Source of the DNA: AP-15 sp963762575
GTDB taxonomy: Bacteria; Pseudomonadota; Alphaproteobacteria; ATCC43930; CGMCC-115725
DNA: 64,000 nucleotides
Reading direction: 5' to 3'
Assembly (NCBI GenBank): GCA_963762575.1
Contig: CAVXLL010000022.1
Coordinates: 47,039 to 111,038, forward strand
Shown: positions 55,369 through 64,000 of the stretch, piece by piece
Numbering within the stretch: position 1 is the stretch's first letter
Layout of the letters: every line of letters starts with the position of its first letter
The notes under the pieces: generated by a model
The model's database searches: none
Told to the model about the DNA's origin: nothing
What the model saw: the letters and a program-made list of their open reading frames with translations, nothing else
Program-made: the position numbers and the translations under genes

Positions 55369-56473
55369 TCATTGGCGCGAGCCCGATCGAGTTTCCGCGT
55401 CAGATCCCGGCGCCGTCAGTCGGTAAACGCCGGCCGCGGTGCCGCTGTAGAGCGCCTTCTTATCCGCCGCCGACACGCCCGATGTGATGCGCTTGAACGC
55501 GTTCCACAACTCGGTATAGCCGCCGGACTGCTTGTCGGGTGGGAAATTGCTCTCGAACATGCAGCGGTCAGCGCCGAACGCCTCGATGCACGGCTCGATG
55601 TACTGCCGCCACGCCGCGGCGAGTTCTTCCGACGACGGCGGCATGTCGCGCTCGGAGAAATCGAAACCGAACGAGGTCATGCCCACGCCGCCGAGCTTAA
55701 TGTGGACGTTCGGAGACTTGGCCAGCTCGGCGATATCTTTCTTCCAGCCGGCGAGGATCTCCTGCCGCCGCCCGCGATAAGGGCCGACGCCGAGCACGCC
55801 GCCGACGTGGTTCAGGATGATCGTCGTATCGGAAAAGGCACGGGCGAGGTCGATCGCGTCCTGCAATTGCGGATGGTACTGCCACGAATTCGAAGCTGAG
55901 CCCCAACGGCGCGAGCTGCGCGAACCCCTCGCGGAACTTGGGATCGCGCACGAGATGCGGCGGCACGACACGGGTCGCGTATTTCTGGATCGTTTCGTGC
56001 TCGTCCCACGACACCCCGTGACGGATTCCGCGAAAACGCCCGCCGCCCACCCTGATCTCGGCTTCCAGCACTTCGCGCACGCGGGCACCGAGTGTCAGGT
56101 CGGCGTGGCCGACGATCCCCTCGGCGACGCGGCACGGGCCATAGCCGCCCGAGGCGCTCATCGCGGCGATGCCGTTGACGAACTCGACCTCGCCGACCGG
56201 CGCCATCTCGGCGGGGCCGTCCTTCTTGTACATCGAGCGGCATTCGAGAAAGACCGTTGAGATGATGTTGTGGCCCCCGCCGATATCGGCCAGGAGCTCT
56301 GGCAGCAGATAACGGCCGCGCTGCGGCGTATCCCAGAAATGATGGTGCGGGTCGATGATCGGCAATTCCGGCTCGAGCGCCGCCTCGCGGGGCCGACGCG
56401 CCAGCCAGGCCTGCAGCTCGGCATCGTTGCGGTAGGCCAGCCCGCGGTATTCGCCCTTGGCATCCCCTGTCAT
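55369..56473 (-). pseudogene. Amidohydrolase (amidohydrolase-2 type), one frameshift
   Basis: The protein starts MTGDAKGEYRGLAYRNDAEL and has LPIIDPHHHFWDTPQRGRYL (HxH metal motif), STVFLECRSMYKKDGPAEM and RGIRHGVSWDEHETIQKYA. At LSFE the frame changes; SWQYHPQLQDAIDLARAFSD, then TTIILNHVGGVLGVGPYRGR, GGVGMTSFGFDFSERDMPPS and RCMFESNFPPDKQSG are in the next frame. One extra T at about 55892 (GAATTCG) accounts for it. Corrected length is about 367 residues. The family includes dicarboxylate and aromatic-acid decarboxylase-like and lactone hydrolases. A paralogous fragment lies at 11687-11827. If the T is an error the gene is complete. Confidence 0.83.
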
Positions 56474-56732
56474 GTCACCCTCTCATTCCCTCGTGTGATT
56501 TTGATTTTGGGCTATTTCATCACTCCCGCGAAAGAGGTGTCAGGAATTGGCTACATTGCGGTCATGTGTTGCTTCGAGACGCGCCTCCTTGGGGGCTTTA
56601 GTGCGGTGCGGCGGGGTCTTCTGCTTGAACTGATGCGCTGCGGCCCGGTTGCGAACGCTCCCACGCCCGAGCGGGTGATCGGCATCGGGTGGAAGGCGAT
56701 GCCAGGAGAGTTCTCTCGTGACTACGGCCTTG

Positions 56733-56757
56733 GAGGAAGCAGGCTTCGAACTTCTGC
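56733..56757 (-). repeat. tRNA T-arm-like repeat, copy 3 (inverted, diverged)
   Basis: The minus strand reads AGAAGTTCGAAGCCTGCTTC followed by CTCCAAGG, a diverged form of the copies at 39251 and 56913, including the AGAAGTTCGAA lead shared with 39251. Confidence 0.4.
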
Positions 56758-56912
56758 TCGCTCTCCCGGATGGGTGCCGCTGGCGCCGGCGCAAGTGACC
56801 AAATCATCTGGAACGGCCGCTTTCCCTCGCTTTGATCATATTGACGCTGCACCCGCACTCGCGTTTCAGCAGGCAGACCAGGACAAGGCGTCACGAGCAT
56901 GCGGGTACCGGT

Positions 56913-56938
56913 GGTTCGAATCCACTTCCCTCCAGCAG
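56913..56938 (+). repeat. tRNA T-arm-like repeat, copy 4
   Basis: GGTTCGAATCCACTTCCCTC followed by CAGCAG matches 24 of 26 bases at 624-649. It is preceded by GCGGGTACCGGT. The T-loop consensus is perfect here, but no matching 5' acceptor strand lies within 100 bases upstream. Confidence 0.5.
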
Positions 56939-57151
56939 ACAGTCCGCGTCTCGCCCAGACCCGGCCGTTACAGGTCGAAAAACCCGCGGTTCCGCGCGGG
57001 TGTGCGTCGCTGGGGTCCGCAGAGACTCGCAGGGGTTAATCGAGATCGCGCCAAGCGGCGCTGTTATCTCTATCGGGCGATATTCCAGTACCGCAGTGCC
57101 GCTGATATCATGGGCAACGGCGGCCGCGGCTAGCCAAAGCTACGGCTCGGG

Positions 57152-58880
57152 TCAATTTCTCAAGCCAAGCAGGGCGCGTTGCTCCTGCCAGGCTAGCGGC
57201 AGACGTGAGTGGGCGAGCAGCTTGTCTGCCGTGAGATGGGGTGGCTGATTGCCGTCGAGGATGGCTTGCGTGATGTCGGGGGCGAGATAGCTGAGGCGGA
57301 CCAGCCGCGTGAAATAGGACCGACTCACGCCTTCTTGTTTGGCCAGTGCTGCAAAGGGCACGCCGGGGCTGCCGACGAGTGTGGCATGGAAGCGATGCGC
57401 CCTGATCAGCAGCTTAATCAGCCGCGCGTTGGGTTTGCGCGATGGCAGACGGATCGGTGCTGTCGATCAGCATCCTGATCTCCCGCCCGGAGCGGCGAAG
57501 CCGTACTGGCACGTACAGGGTCTGGGTTTCGTCGTCCGTCGCGCTCGGCAATGGTGCCGTGGCGCCATCGAGGAATGCGCTAAGCCGTGTCGGGTGCGTG
57601 CGGATGTCGATTTGGTCGGCTCCGACGTCGATGCGCTCGATCAGGGCGGTAAGGAAGGCACGCTGGCGTGCTCCTGGCAACTCGGGCCAGATCTTGCCGA
57701 TTTCCGCAGCTCGCGCTAGCAGCCGGCGTTGCGCTGAGGCATCGGAAAACCGTGTCGCCTGATAGATGCTGGCCGGATCGAGAAGCCATTGACGCATGTG
57801 GCTCGTGACGAGCTGCTCGATCTCCGCGGCTGGAATGCGCAGCCCGGGGGACCTCTCGCTCTGATCCTTGGTGATCAGCGGGCGGGAGACATAATACCGG
57901 TAGCGCGTGCCTTTCTTGACGGCGTGGGTCGGCGTCATCGGGTTGCCGTCGGGATCGAACAATAGGCCGGCGAGCAGGCTCGGCTGACGAGTTCGTGTGC
58001 CGGAGCTGCGCTCGGCGGTATTGTCGGCGAGCTGAGAGTGAACGGCATCCCATAGCGGCTGATCGACGATCGGCGCGTGTTCGCCGGGATGGGATTGCCC
58101 CTGATGAACGATCTCGCCGAGATAGGTACGGTTCTGCAGCATCAGGTAGAGCGCGCCGCGCGAAAATGACTTGCCGCCAATCGGGCGGCCGGAAGCGCTC
58201 GTCCACGATTTGCTCTTGATGCCGCGGGCGTCGAGCTCCTGCTTCAACAACCGGACCGAGCCGAGTTCGGCATAGCGGCGGAAGATCGCGCGCACGATCT
58301 CCGCCTCGCTGTCGATGATGAAGAGTTTGCGGTCCTCTACCCGATACCCGAGCGGCGGCACGCCACCCATCCACATCCCCTTCCGTTTCGAGGCGGCGAT
58401 CTTGTCGCGGATGCGCTCGCCGATGACCTCGCGCTCGAACTGCGCAAACGACAAAAGTACATTGAGGGTCAGGCGCCCCATCGAAGTTGTCGTATTGAAT
58501 TGCTGCGTGACCGAAACGAAAGAGGCGCTCCTCTGATCGAGGATCTCGACGATCTTGGCAAAATCGGCGAGCGAGCGGGTCAGCCGGTCGATCTTGTAGA
58601 CGACGATGGTGTCGACCCGGCCCGCGGCGATGTCGGCGAGCAGCCGCTGCAGAGCAGGCCGGTCCATCGTTGCGCCGGAGAGCCCGCCATCATCATAAGC
58701 CGCGCGCAGGCACACCCAGCCCTCGTGCTGCTGGCTGTTGATGAAGGCCTCGCAGGCCTCGCGCTGCGCCTGCAGCGAATTGAATTCCTGCTCGAGCCCC
58801 TCCTCGGAGGATTTGCGGGTGTAGATCGCACAGCGGATCCTGCCGGTATGTCGTGTGGTGCTGGCGGCTGACCTCGTCAT
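57152..58880 (-). pseudogene. Large serine recombinase, frameshift near the C terminus
   Basis: From the ATG at 58880 the protein has the catalytic domain with S24 in CAIYTRKSSEEGLEQEFNSL, then YDDGGLSGATMDRPALQRLL, VYKIDRLTRSLADFAKI and QFEREVIGERIRDKIAASKR. The recombinase domain (GGVPPLGYRVEDRKLFIID) and zinc-ribbon-like region (LLAGLLFDPDGNPMTPTHAV) follow. After TQRAAD a stop occurs, but KLLIRAHRFHATLVGSPGVP and FAALAKQEGVSRSYFTRLVR continue in the next frame to 57152; one extra T near 57413 explains this. The last 60 residues form an HTH-like tail seen in this group. Its start overlaps the DUF2924 stop (ATGA). The catalytic part is unaffected by the shift. Confidence 0.88.
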
Positions 58881-59440
58881 CAGTCGGCCTCGGCGGCGGC
58901 CGAAGCACCGGCTGGCTTGGTCAGGCCAAAGAACCGAGGGCCCGACCAATGCGCCCCGGTGATCCGCTTGGCGATTACGCTCAGCGAGCGATAACGCTCA
59001 CCCTCATACTCAAACCCGTTGTCGCGAACGAGGACGGCGTGGGTGTGCCCACGCCACTGACGAACCAATGTCGTGCCGGTCTTCAGCACGACAGCGGGAT
59101 CGAAGGACGCGCCGCGCTTTTCGCGCTCTCCGGTCAGCGCCTGCAGGCGACGCCGCAAGGCCCGGCCGGTTCCACCATAGCTCTGCTCTTGTAGCTGGTG
59201 AGCGAGGGCTCGGATGAGCAGATCGCGACTGAGCCCTTGGGGCGCTGCGACCTGATGCAATTGGCGCCAGTCAAGGCGCAGTTCGTGCGTCGACCGATGC
59301 GCCAACTCGGCAATTTGGCCATCGACCTCGGCCACAACTCCGCCCCGCGGTTCGCCGCTCGGGTTCCCGCTTCGACCGAGAACGGAGGACGGCCCGCCAG
59401 AGTGTTGGCGGGCCAAAGTGCCGTGGCGCGACGGTTTCAT
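58880..59440 (-). CDS. DUF2924 domain-containing protein
   Basis: The 186-residue protein contains VDGQIAELAHRSTHELRLDW, then LSRDLLIRALAHQLQEQSYG, KTGTTLVRQWRGHTHAVLVR and GFEYEGERYRSLSVIAKRIT with GAHWSGPRFFGL. This is the DUF2924 pattern found directly upstream of recombinases in alphaproteobacteria. It probably serves the recombinase as a DNA-binding or directionality partner, but that role is inferred only from constant linkage. Its start overlaps the DUF3489 stop and its stop overlaps the recombinase start, each by four bases. Confidence 0.9.
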   Translation of the reverse strand: MKPSRHGTLARQHSGGPSSVLGRSGNPSGEPRGGVVAEVDGQIAELAHRSTHELRLDWRQLHQVAAPQGLSRDLLIRALAHQLQEQSYGGTGRALRRRLQALTGEREKRGASFDPAVVLKTGTTLVRQWRGHTHAVLVRDNGFEYEGERYRSLSVIAKRITGAHWSGPRFFGLTKPAGASAAAEAD

Positions 59441-59907
59441 ACGCTCGCCGGTTCGGTGATGCGGTAGACCCGGCCGCGTTCCTCTTGCGCCGAGGCGAGC
59501 GTGAGCCCGAGCTTCTTTTTCAGGGTTCCGGAGAAGAGACCGCGCACAGTGTGCCGCTGCCAGCCCATAGCGCTCGCGACCTCGTCGACGGTGGCGCCCT
59601 CGGGCCGGCGCAGCATCGTGATGACCTCATCCTGCTTTGACGGTCGCTTCGCGTCGGATTGCGGTTCCGGCTCGGGCAGCGCCTCGATCGCCGACCACAG
59701 CTCGTCAATCAGTGCCGCGCGATCCCCGACCTTTTTCCTCTTTTCGATACCGGGCAGTGCATTCCACAACGCCAGCAGCCGTTTGCCGCTGAGCGGGGCG
59801 GCCTGCAGTTCCTCCTTCGACGTGACGGCGATCTCGCCCTCAGTCACTCTGGCCGGCGCCTCGCGGCACAGCGTGATTCCGTCATTGCCAATCACATAAA
59901 TGCGCAT
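59437..59907 (-). CDS. DUF3489 domain-containing protein
   Basis: The 156-residue protein begins MRIYVIGNDGITLCREAPAR and ends with a winged-helix-like segment: SKQDEVITMLRRPEGATVDE, VASAMGWQRHTVRGLFSGTL and KKKLGLTLASAQEERGRVYR. This is the DUF3489 domain, a putative DNA-binding module. The ATG at 59907 has GGAG upstream; an earlier in-frame codon gives no conserved sequence. It is the first gene of the DUF3489-DUF2924-recombinase cassette and may regulate it. Complete. Confidence 0.9.
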   Translation of the reverse strand: MRIYVIGNDGITLCREAPARVTEGEIAVTSKEELQAAPLSGKRLLALWNALPGIEKRKKVGDRAALIDELWSAIEALPEPEPQSDAKRPSKQDEVITMLRRPEGATVDEVASAMGWQRHTVRGLFSGTLKKKLGLTLASAQEERGRVYRITEPASV

Positions 59908-60309
59908 GGGTGGGTTCTCCTGACTTATCCCGCGGCCGGTTGCCGCTGGTGACCCACTCACGCTCTCTTTGCCGACCAAAGCCACTTCATTCCGGATAAT
60001 CTTGTGGCGTTGTTGGGCGCAGTTCGAGCATGGAATTGCTCGGCTGAACACTGCGGCTCGTACTGGCGATGACAGGGCACAGTCCTAACGAACTGATAAC
60101 CCCGAGCGTCCGCTATCGACTCGAATGCTGACCGAGCCTGAGCGGTAAGGCGGGTCTCAGTTTGACCCGATTCGGACATAGGCATTGCGCGCATCAGGGA
60201 GGCTCGATCTCGCCGCTAATGATCTTTACCACCTGTGATGCCGAAGGCGTCAACAGCGGGATTTGTGTCGATTAGGTAGGTCGCCGATTGCTCCCATTGT
60301 TAGGTGTCG
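59908..60309. other. Upstream region of the recombinase cassette
   Basis: No gene is supported. It should contain the promoter of the three-gene cassette, which is read toward lower coordinates. Confidence 0.4.
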
Positions 60310-60515
60310 GCGACTGGGCGAAATTCAAGTGCGAGCGCACGACCTCGCGCACGTCGCGGCTCGTCCAGAAATCGACCACAGCGGTGGAGCCATCGTCACG
60401 GTTCTTTTCGAGGATAGGCAACTCAGGAATTTCCCCGCTCGCGGCGTCGGGACGGATCGCGCCGGCTAAGCGTTCGATGACCCACCCGTAATACGGCGAG
60501 AGCCGCATCGACGAT
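60310..60515 (-). pseudogene. Fragment of a type III-like restriction endonuclease subunit
   Basis: About 65 codons, MRLSPYYGWVIERLAGAIRP, then PILEKNRDDGSTAVVDFWTS and RDVREVVRSHLNF, resemble the region before the nuclease domain of BPTD_3080-type restriction proteins. Neither the helicase part upstream nor the nuclease motif downstream is present. It suggests a lost restriction system next to the recombinase. Confidence 0.55.
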
Positions 60516-60664
60516 AAAGGTCAGCCGGGTCTGCAAGGAGGGACAGCCACGAAAACCGGATGCTCGCTCACCGCGTCCCAGCCGGTCAAACATCTGCAGA
60601 AATGACGGCTGTCAATGTGGGGATGAGCCGCTGCCGCTATCGTTAGGTGCAGTTGGAGCTGAAC

Positions 60665-60865
60665 AAAGCCGACCGATGCCGCCAGCTGGCTCTATGGCGA
60701 CGACGATTATCGCGGGCAGCGCTATGAGCTCGATCAGATTAATGCGGAGAGCGTGCCGGGGCTCGCGCTCGTTTGCACGTACACCTTCCCAAAGAGCGAG
60801 GGATCGGAGCCAGCGTCCATTGTGTACGACAGGACGCTTTACGCGGCGACCGCGCACAACGCCGG
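60665..60865 (+). pseudogene. N-terminal fragment of a PQQ-dependent dehydrogenase
   Basis: The frame reads TDAASWLYGDDDYRGQRYEL, then DQINAESVPGLALVCTYTFP and SIVYDRTLYAATAHNAGAL. This is the start of the mature part of quinoprotein alcohol dehydrogenases (first propeller blade, with ATAHN-x-x-AL). The signal peptide and the remaining 500 residues or so are missing. It sits about 170 bases upstream of a cytochrome c gene that would normally accept its electrons. Confidence 0.7.
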
Positions 60866-61035
60866 TGCGCTTAATTGCAGGCAAGATAGTTCGCGGGAGG
60901 GGTACCGTCCGAAATGCCCATTTGATCCGCGCCTCGTGCTTTCTGGGCACTAACTTCGATGTGCCTAGCGGATTTGGGCGATGCACAGCTGGTCCGACTC
61001 CCGCCCGCTTGGCGGTCCCGTGATCGGAGGCGACA

Positions 61036-62340
61036 TTGCTTAAGCGGATGGCGATCGGTGTCGGAGGCCTGATTGTTGTTGGCCTGGTCGTTTTCTTTGC
61101 GCTTGCTTGGCGGCCGGCCATCGCCCCCATCAAAGAAGCGGCAAATTCCAGCTTTCCGGCCGAGCTCATCGCCAGAGGCCAGGTGCTTGCCGGCGCCGGA
61201 TATTGCGCAGTGTGCCACACCCGGGCGGGCGGAGAACCTTACGCCGGGGGTTACCCGATGCCCACGCCGTTCGGGACGATCTACTCGACCAACATCACGC
61301 CCGATCCGGAAACCGGCATTGGCCGATGGTCGCTCGAGGCTTTCGCCCGCGCGATGCATGAGGGCGTCGCCCGCGACGGCTCGCACCTGTTTCCTGCCTT
61401 CCCGTACGACCACTTCACCAAGGTCACGGACGACGACGTCAAGGCGCTGTACGCCTACATTATGACCCGACCGCCGGTCCGGGCGACGCCGCCCTCGAAT
61501 ACGCTTCCATTTCCGCTCAATATCCGCGCGCTCCAGGAAGGCTGGAAGATTCTGTTCTTCAGGAGCGGCCGCTATCAGCCGGACCCGTCGAAGAGCGCCG
61601 AGTGGAATCGCGGAGCCTATCTGGCCGAAGGTTTATCTCACTGCGGTGCCTGTCACACGCCGCGCAACCTGCTCGAAGCCGAAAAGGTGAGCGAGCCTTA
61701 TGCAGGCGCCTCGATCGAGAACTGGATCGCGCCGGCTCTCACGGATGCGAACCCGTCACCGGTACCGTGGACGCAGGACGAACTGTTCAGCTATCTGCGC
61801 AGCGGGATCACCCCCCTGCACGGGGTGTCCGCCGGCCCGATGGCCCCCGTCATCCACACTGGTTTTGCGGACGTGCCGGACGACGATGTGCGGGCCGTAG
61901 CCGTCTATTTCGCCGATCTCGACCACGCGGCCGCTCGTCAGGCCGCCATTGAGCCAGCCGTCAAGAAGGCGCTGGCGGCGTCCCTTCTCGGCAGTGGCCA
62001 GGACTATGACCCGGACGCGCAGCTGTATGCGGGCGCGTGCATCGGCTGCCATTTCAATGCGGGGCCGGCCCCAATTGCTGCGCGTCCCGAACTCGCCCTC
62101 AACAGCGCGCCGAGGCTGCGCGAACCAACCAACCTCATTCAGGTGCTGCTGAACGGCATCGGCATCCGAGAGGGCGGGCCGGGTCTGGTGATGCCCCGCT
62201 ACGACTGGGCGCTTACTGATGCCGATATCGCACGGTTGGCAGACTATCTGCGGCGTACCCGCACCGACCAGCCGCCTTGGAGCGACGTGGAGAAGAAGGT
62301 GGCGGCCGTTCGTCGGCAGCACGCGGCCCTCAATCATTGA
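61036..62340 (+). CDS. Triheme cytochrome c, alcohol/aldehyde dehydrogenase electron-transfer subunit
   Basis: The 434-residue protein begins with an N-terminal membrane anchor or uncleaved signal (MAIGVGGLIVVGLVVFFALA). It carries three covalent heme sites: CAVCH (57-61), CGACH (203-207) and CIGCH (335-339), with a probable methionine ligand in each domain (for example YPMPTPFG and VMPRYDW). This is the layout of cytochrome subunits of membrane-bound alcohol dehydrogenases and of molybdenum isoquinoline/aldehyde oxidoreductases, carrying electrons to ubiquinone. GGAGG five bases before TTG at 61036 supports that start; ATG at 61048 is the alternative. It precedes IorA- and IorB-type genes and likely forms one periplasm-facing complex with them. 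Confidence 0.9.
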   Translation: MLKRMAIGVGGLIVVGLVVFFALAWRPAIAPIKEAANSSFPAELIARGQVLAGAGYCAVCHTRAGGEPYAGGYPMPTPFGTIYSTNITPDPETGIGRWSLEAFARAMHEGVARDGSHLFPAFPYDHFTKVTDDDVKALYAYIMTRPPVRATPPSNTLPFPLNIRALQEGWKILFFRSGRYQPDPSKSAEWNRGAYLAEGLSHCGACHTPRNLLEAEKVSEPYAGASIENWIAPALTDANPSPVPWTQDELFSYLRSGITPLHGVSAGPMAPVIHTGFADVPDDDVRAVAVYFADLDHAAARQAAIEPAVKKALAASLLGSGQDYDPDAQLYAGACIGCHFNAGPAPIAARPELALNSAPRLREPTNLIQVLLNGIGIREGGPGLVMPRYDWALTDADIARLADYLRRTRTDQPPWSDVEKKVAAVRRQHAALNH

Positions 62341-62355
62341 TTTCCGGAGCTGTGT

Positions 62356-62826
62356 ATGACCACGTTCGATCTCAATGGCCGCACGGTATCAGTTCGAAGC
62401 GCCGATGACACGCCGCTGCTGTGGGCGATCCGTGATGAGATCGGCCTCACGGGGACCAAATTCGGCTGCGGGATCGGTCTGTGCGGCGCCTGCACCGTCC
62501 ATGTGGACGGTCGCGCCACCCGGTCCTGCATCACTCCCGTCGGCGCTGTCGCCGGCGCCACGATCGTCACCATCGAGGGGCTCGCCCCGGATGGCCGGCA
62601 TCCGCTGCAGACTGCCTGGATCGAGCTGCAGGTCCCGCAATGCGGCTACTGCCAGTCGGGACAGATCATGCAGGCAGCCGCCTTGCTCAATGACTATCCC
62701 GATCCGACCGATGAGGACATCAATGCAGGAATGGCGGGCAATCTCTGCCGCTGCATGACTTATGTCCGCATCCGCCAGGCTATCAAGCTGGCAGCAACGC
62801 GAATGCGCGGAGCCCCCCATGCATGA
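62356..62826 (+). CDS. iorA: (2Fe-2S) subunit, isoquinoline 1-oxidoreductase alpha type
   Basis: The 156-residue protein has the plant-ferredoxin-type cluster (C38, C43, C46, C58 in KFGCGIGLCGACTVHVDG and RSCITP) and the second, C-terminal cluster of molybdenum hydroxylases (C96, C99, C131, C133 in PQCGYCQSGQIM and NLCRCMTYVRIR). It passes electrons from the molybdenum site of the IorB partner to the cytochrome. It starts 15 bases after the cytochrome stop and its end overlaps the IorB start. Complete; cytoplasmic until folded and probably exported together with IorB. Confidence 0.93.
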   Translation: MTTFDLNGRTVSVRSADDTPLLWAIRDEIGLTGTKFGCGIGLCGACTVHVDGRATRSCITPVGAVAGATIVTIEGLAPDGRHPLQTAWIELQVPQCGYCQSGQIMQAAALLNDYPDPTDEDINAGMAGNLCRCMTYVRIRQAIKLAATRMRGAPHA

Positions 62827-64000
62827 GATCTTGAGCTGCAGGTTGCCGAAACCTGGTCGGGACGCCGACGCGTTGGCGCCGTCGCGGCGTGACTTCCTGA
62901 TCGTGGTGGTCGGGACCGGCGTCGTGCTGGGATACGCCCGGTCGACGCTGGCGGCCATCGAGCTGCCGTTGGCGGCCGCTCAGCAGACAGCCCCCGGCAA
63001 ATTTTTTGAACCGACCATCTGGTACAGCATCGACCGCAATGGCGCTGTGACCGTCAACATCAAATGCGCCGAAATGGGCCAGCATGTCGGCACCGCGCTC
63101 GCCCGCATCGTGGCCGACGAGCTCGAGGGCGACTGGAACAAGGTACGGATCATCTATGCCGAACTCCAATCCGAAATGGGGGAGCATGATGACCGGCGGC
63201 AGCTATTCGGTGTGGCAGAACTTCCCGGTCCTCAGCCGGGCTGGCGCGGCGGGCCGCATTGCGCTGATCGAAGAGGGCGCGAAGCTGCTCGGCGTCCCTT
63301 CCGAGGCCTGCACGGCACGCAATGGCGCTGTGATCGCCGGAGGTCGATTGATCGCATATGGAGATATCGTCGCGCGTGGCAACCTCAACCGGACCTACAC
63401 ACCCGATCAGTTGAAGCAGATGCCGATCAAGCCGCCGTCCGAGCGCCGCCTGATCGGGCGCGAAACCCTGGCGCTCGACATTCCTCCCAAAACCAACGGC
63501 GAGGCTCGCTACGGGATCGATGCGGTGGTAGACGGCATGATCTACGCGCGCCCCAAGGTCCCGCCCACCCGATACGACTGCACGGTCCGTTCGATCGATG
63601 ATTCCGCGGCCAAGAGTGTGCCAGGCTACATCCAGAGCCTGGCGCTCGATGACCCGTCGGGCACGGCGTCGGGCTGGGTGATGGTCTACGCCGACAGCTT
63701 CGTGGCCGCCAGCCGCGCCGCCGATCTCGTCAAAGTCGAGTGGAGCGTGCCCGGGGCGGCGCAAGTGTCCGAGCAGGATCTGCAACGCCACGCGGCGCAA
63801 CTGATCGCCGACAAAAACGGCGGAGCGCTCGTGGTCGACGATCCGGGCATGGAAGCCGCGTTCGCAGCGGCCAAGCTGACGATCGAGCGTACCTACACGA
63901 CCAGCACCGTGATGCATTTCGCGCTCGAGCCGGTGAACGCGCTGGCGTTCGAAAAAAACGGCATGTTCGAAGTCCATACCGGCAACCAGTGGCAAACTCT
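62819..64000 (+). pseudogene. iorB: Molybdopterin-binding subunit, isoquinoline 1-oxidoreductase beta type, partial, frameshifted
   Basis: The ATG at 62819 overlaps the preceding gene. The N terminus has a twin-arginine signal (PSRRDFLIVVVGTGVVLGYA), so the complex is exported folded by Tat. GKFFEPTIWYSIDRNGAVTV and KCAEMGQHVGTALARIVADE are typical of the IorB branch. After YAEL the frame changes: NPKWGSMMTGGSYSVWQNFP, SRAGAAGRIALIEEGAKLLG, KPPSERRLIGRETLALDIPP and MHFALEPVNALAFEKNG are in the next frame and remain open to the window end. One extra C at about 63166 explains it. About 390 of an expected 730 or so residues lie inside the window. Confidence 0.85.

Larger units (their letters stand above)
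56474..57151. other. Region between amidohydrolase and recombinase, two tRNA-like repeats
   Basis: No protein gene is supported. Two T-arm-like sequences lie here (56733-56757 on the minus strand and 56913-56938 on the plus strand). Their position next to the 3' end of a large serine recombinase module is what an old attachment site would look like, but a full tRNA could not be built from the surrounding bases. Confidence 0.5.

Noticed and set aside
56880..56945. A complete tRNA gene
   Set aside because: Only the T-arm and a tail are present; no matching 5' acceptor strand, D-arm or anticodon arm could be placed upstream.

Overview
The window comes from the chromosome, or a large genomic island, of a GC-rich alphaproteobacterium. 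The best taxonomic pointers are a GapR-family (DUF2312) gene, a DUF3489-DUF2924-large serine recombinase cassette of the kind common in Rhizobiales, and an IS6-family insertion sequence with alphaproteobacterial-type protein sequence. No rRNA, complete tRNA, CRISPR array or replication origin was found. Most recognisable genes are catabolic: amidohydrolases, CaiB/BaiF CoA-transferases, short-chain dehydrogenases, flavin monooxygenases, molybdenum hydroxylases, hydantoinases, an amidase and MmgE/PrpD. This suggests a soil or aquatic organism that degrades diverse organic compounds.

Layout. 0.8-8.6 kb: an amidohydrolase, then a minus-strand cluster of cupin, hyuA, hyuB, 2,2-dialkylglycine decarboxylase (dgdA) and a DsbA-like protein. 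8.5-9.3 kb: an intact IS6-family element inserted at the cupin start. 9.5-11.3 kb: a secreted alpha/beta hydrolase with a pentapeptide-repeat tail. 11.4-14.2 kb: fused gene fragments (DNA methylase, amidohydrolase, transposase, esterase, SDR) around one small intact gene. 14.7-16.9 kb: HMG-CoA-lyase-like enzyme coupled to a CoA-transferase. 17.1-20.8 kb: two tandem CoA-transferases and a membrane dipeptidase, opposite strand. 21.7-26.4 kb: a CoxL-type molybdenum hydroxylase and a second alpha/beta hydrolase. 26.9-30.6 kb: two luciferase-like oxidoreductases and an aldo/keto reductase. 30.6-34.1 kb: fragments of a DUF4062 protein and a resolvase, then DUF763 and small genes. 34.4-36.3 kb: FAH-family hydrolase and SDR, both frameshifted. 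36.9-45.2 kb: an acyl-CoA synthetase/enoyl-CoA hydratase operon that has been cut into three blocks, with the middle block inverted and about 6 kb of other material inside it (MFS fragment, ABC-F ATPase, GapR, a conserved unknown gene, DNA ligase fragment). 45.5-48.3 kb: EamA transporter and TPR protein. 48.4-53.4 kb: an amidohydrolase fragment, then SDR, SDR, amidase and MmgE/PrpD in one direction. 53.6-56.5 kb: small secreted protein, epoxide-hydrolase-like enzyme, amidohydrolase. 57.2-59.9 kb: recombinase cassette. 60.3-64 kb: restriction-enzyme and quinoprotein fragments, then a triheme cytochrome c and an isoquinoline-oxidoreductase-type IorA/IorB pair running off the end.

Two themes stand out. 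First, dgdA next to hyuA/hyuB suggests a route for alpha,alpha-dialkyl amino acids or their hydantoins, which I have not seen described as a unit. Second, the window is unusually broken: about ten genes carry single-base frameshifts, many at short homopolymer runs, and at least seven loci are joins of truncated genes. Sequence error, misassembly and real gene decay cannot be separated from the sequence alone, so the frameshifted genes are marked as pseudogenes with that caveat.
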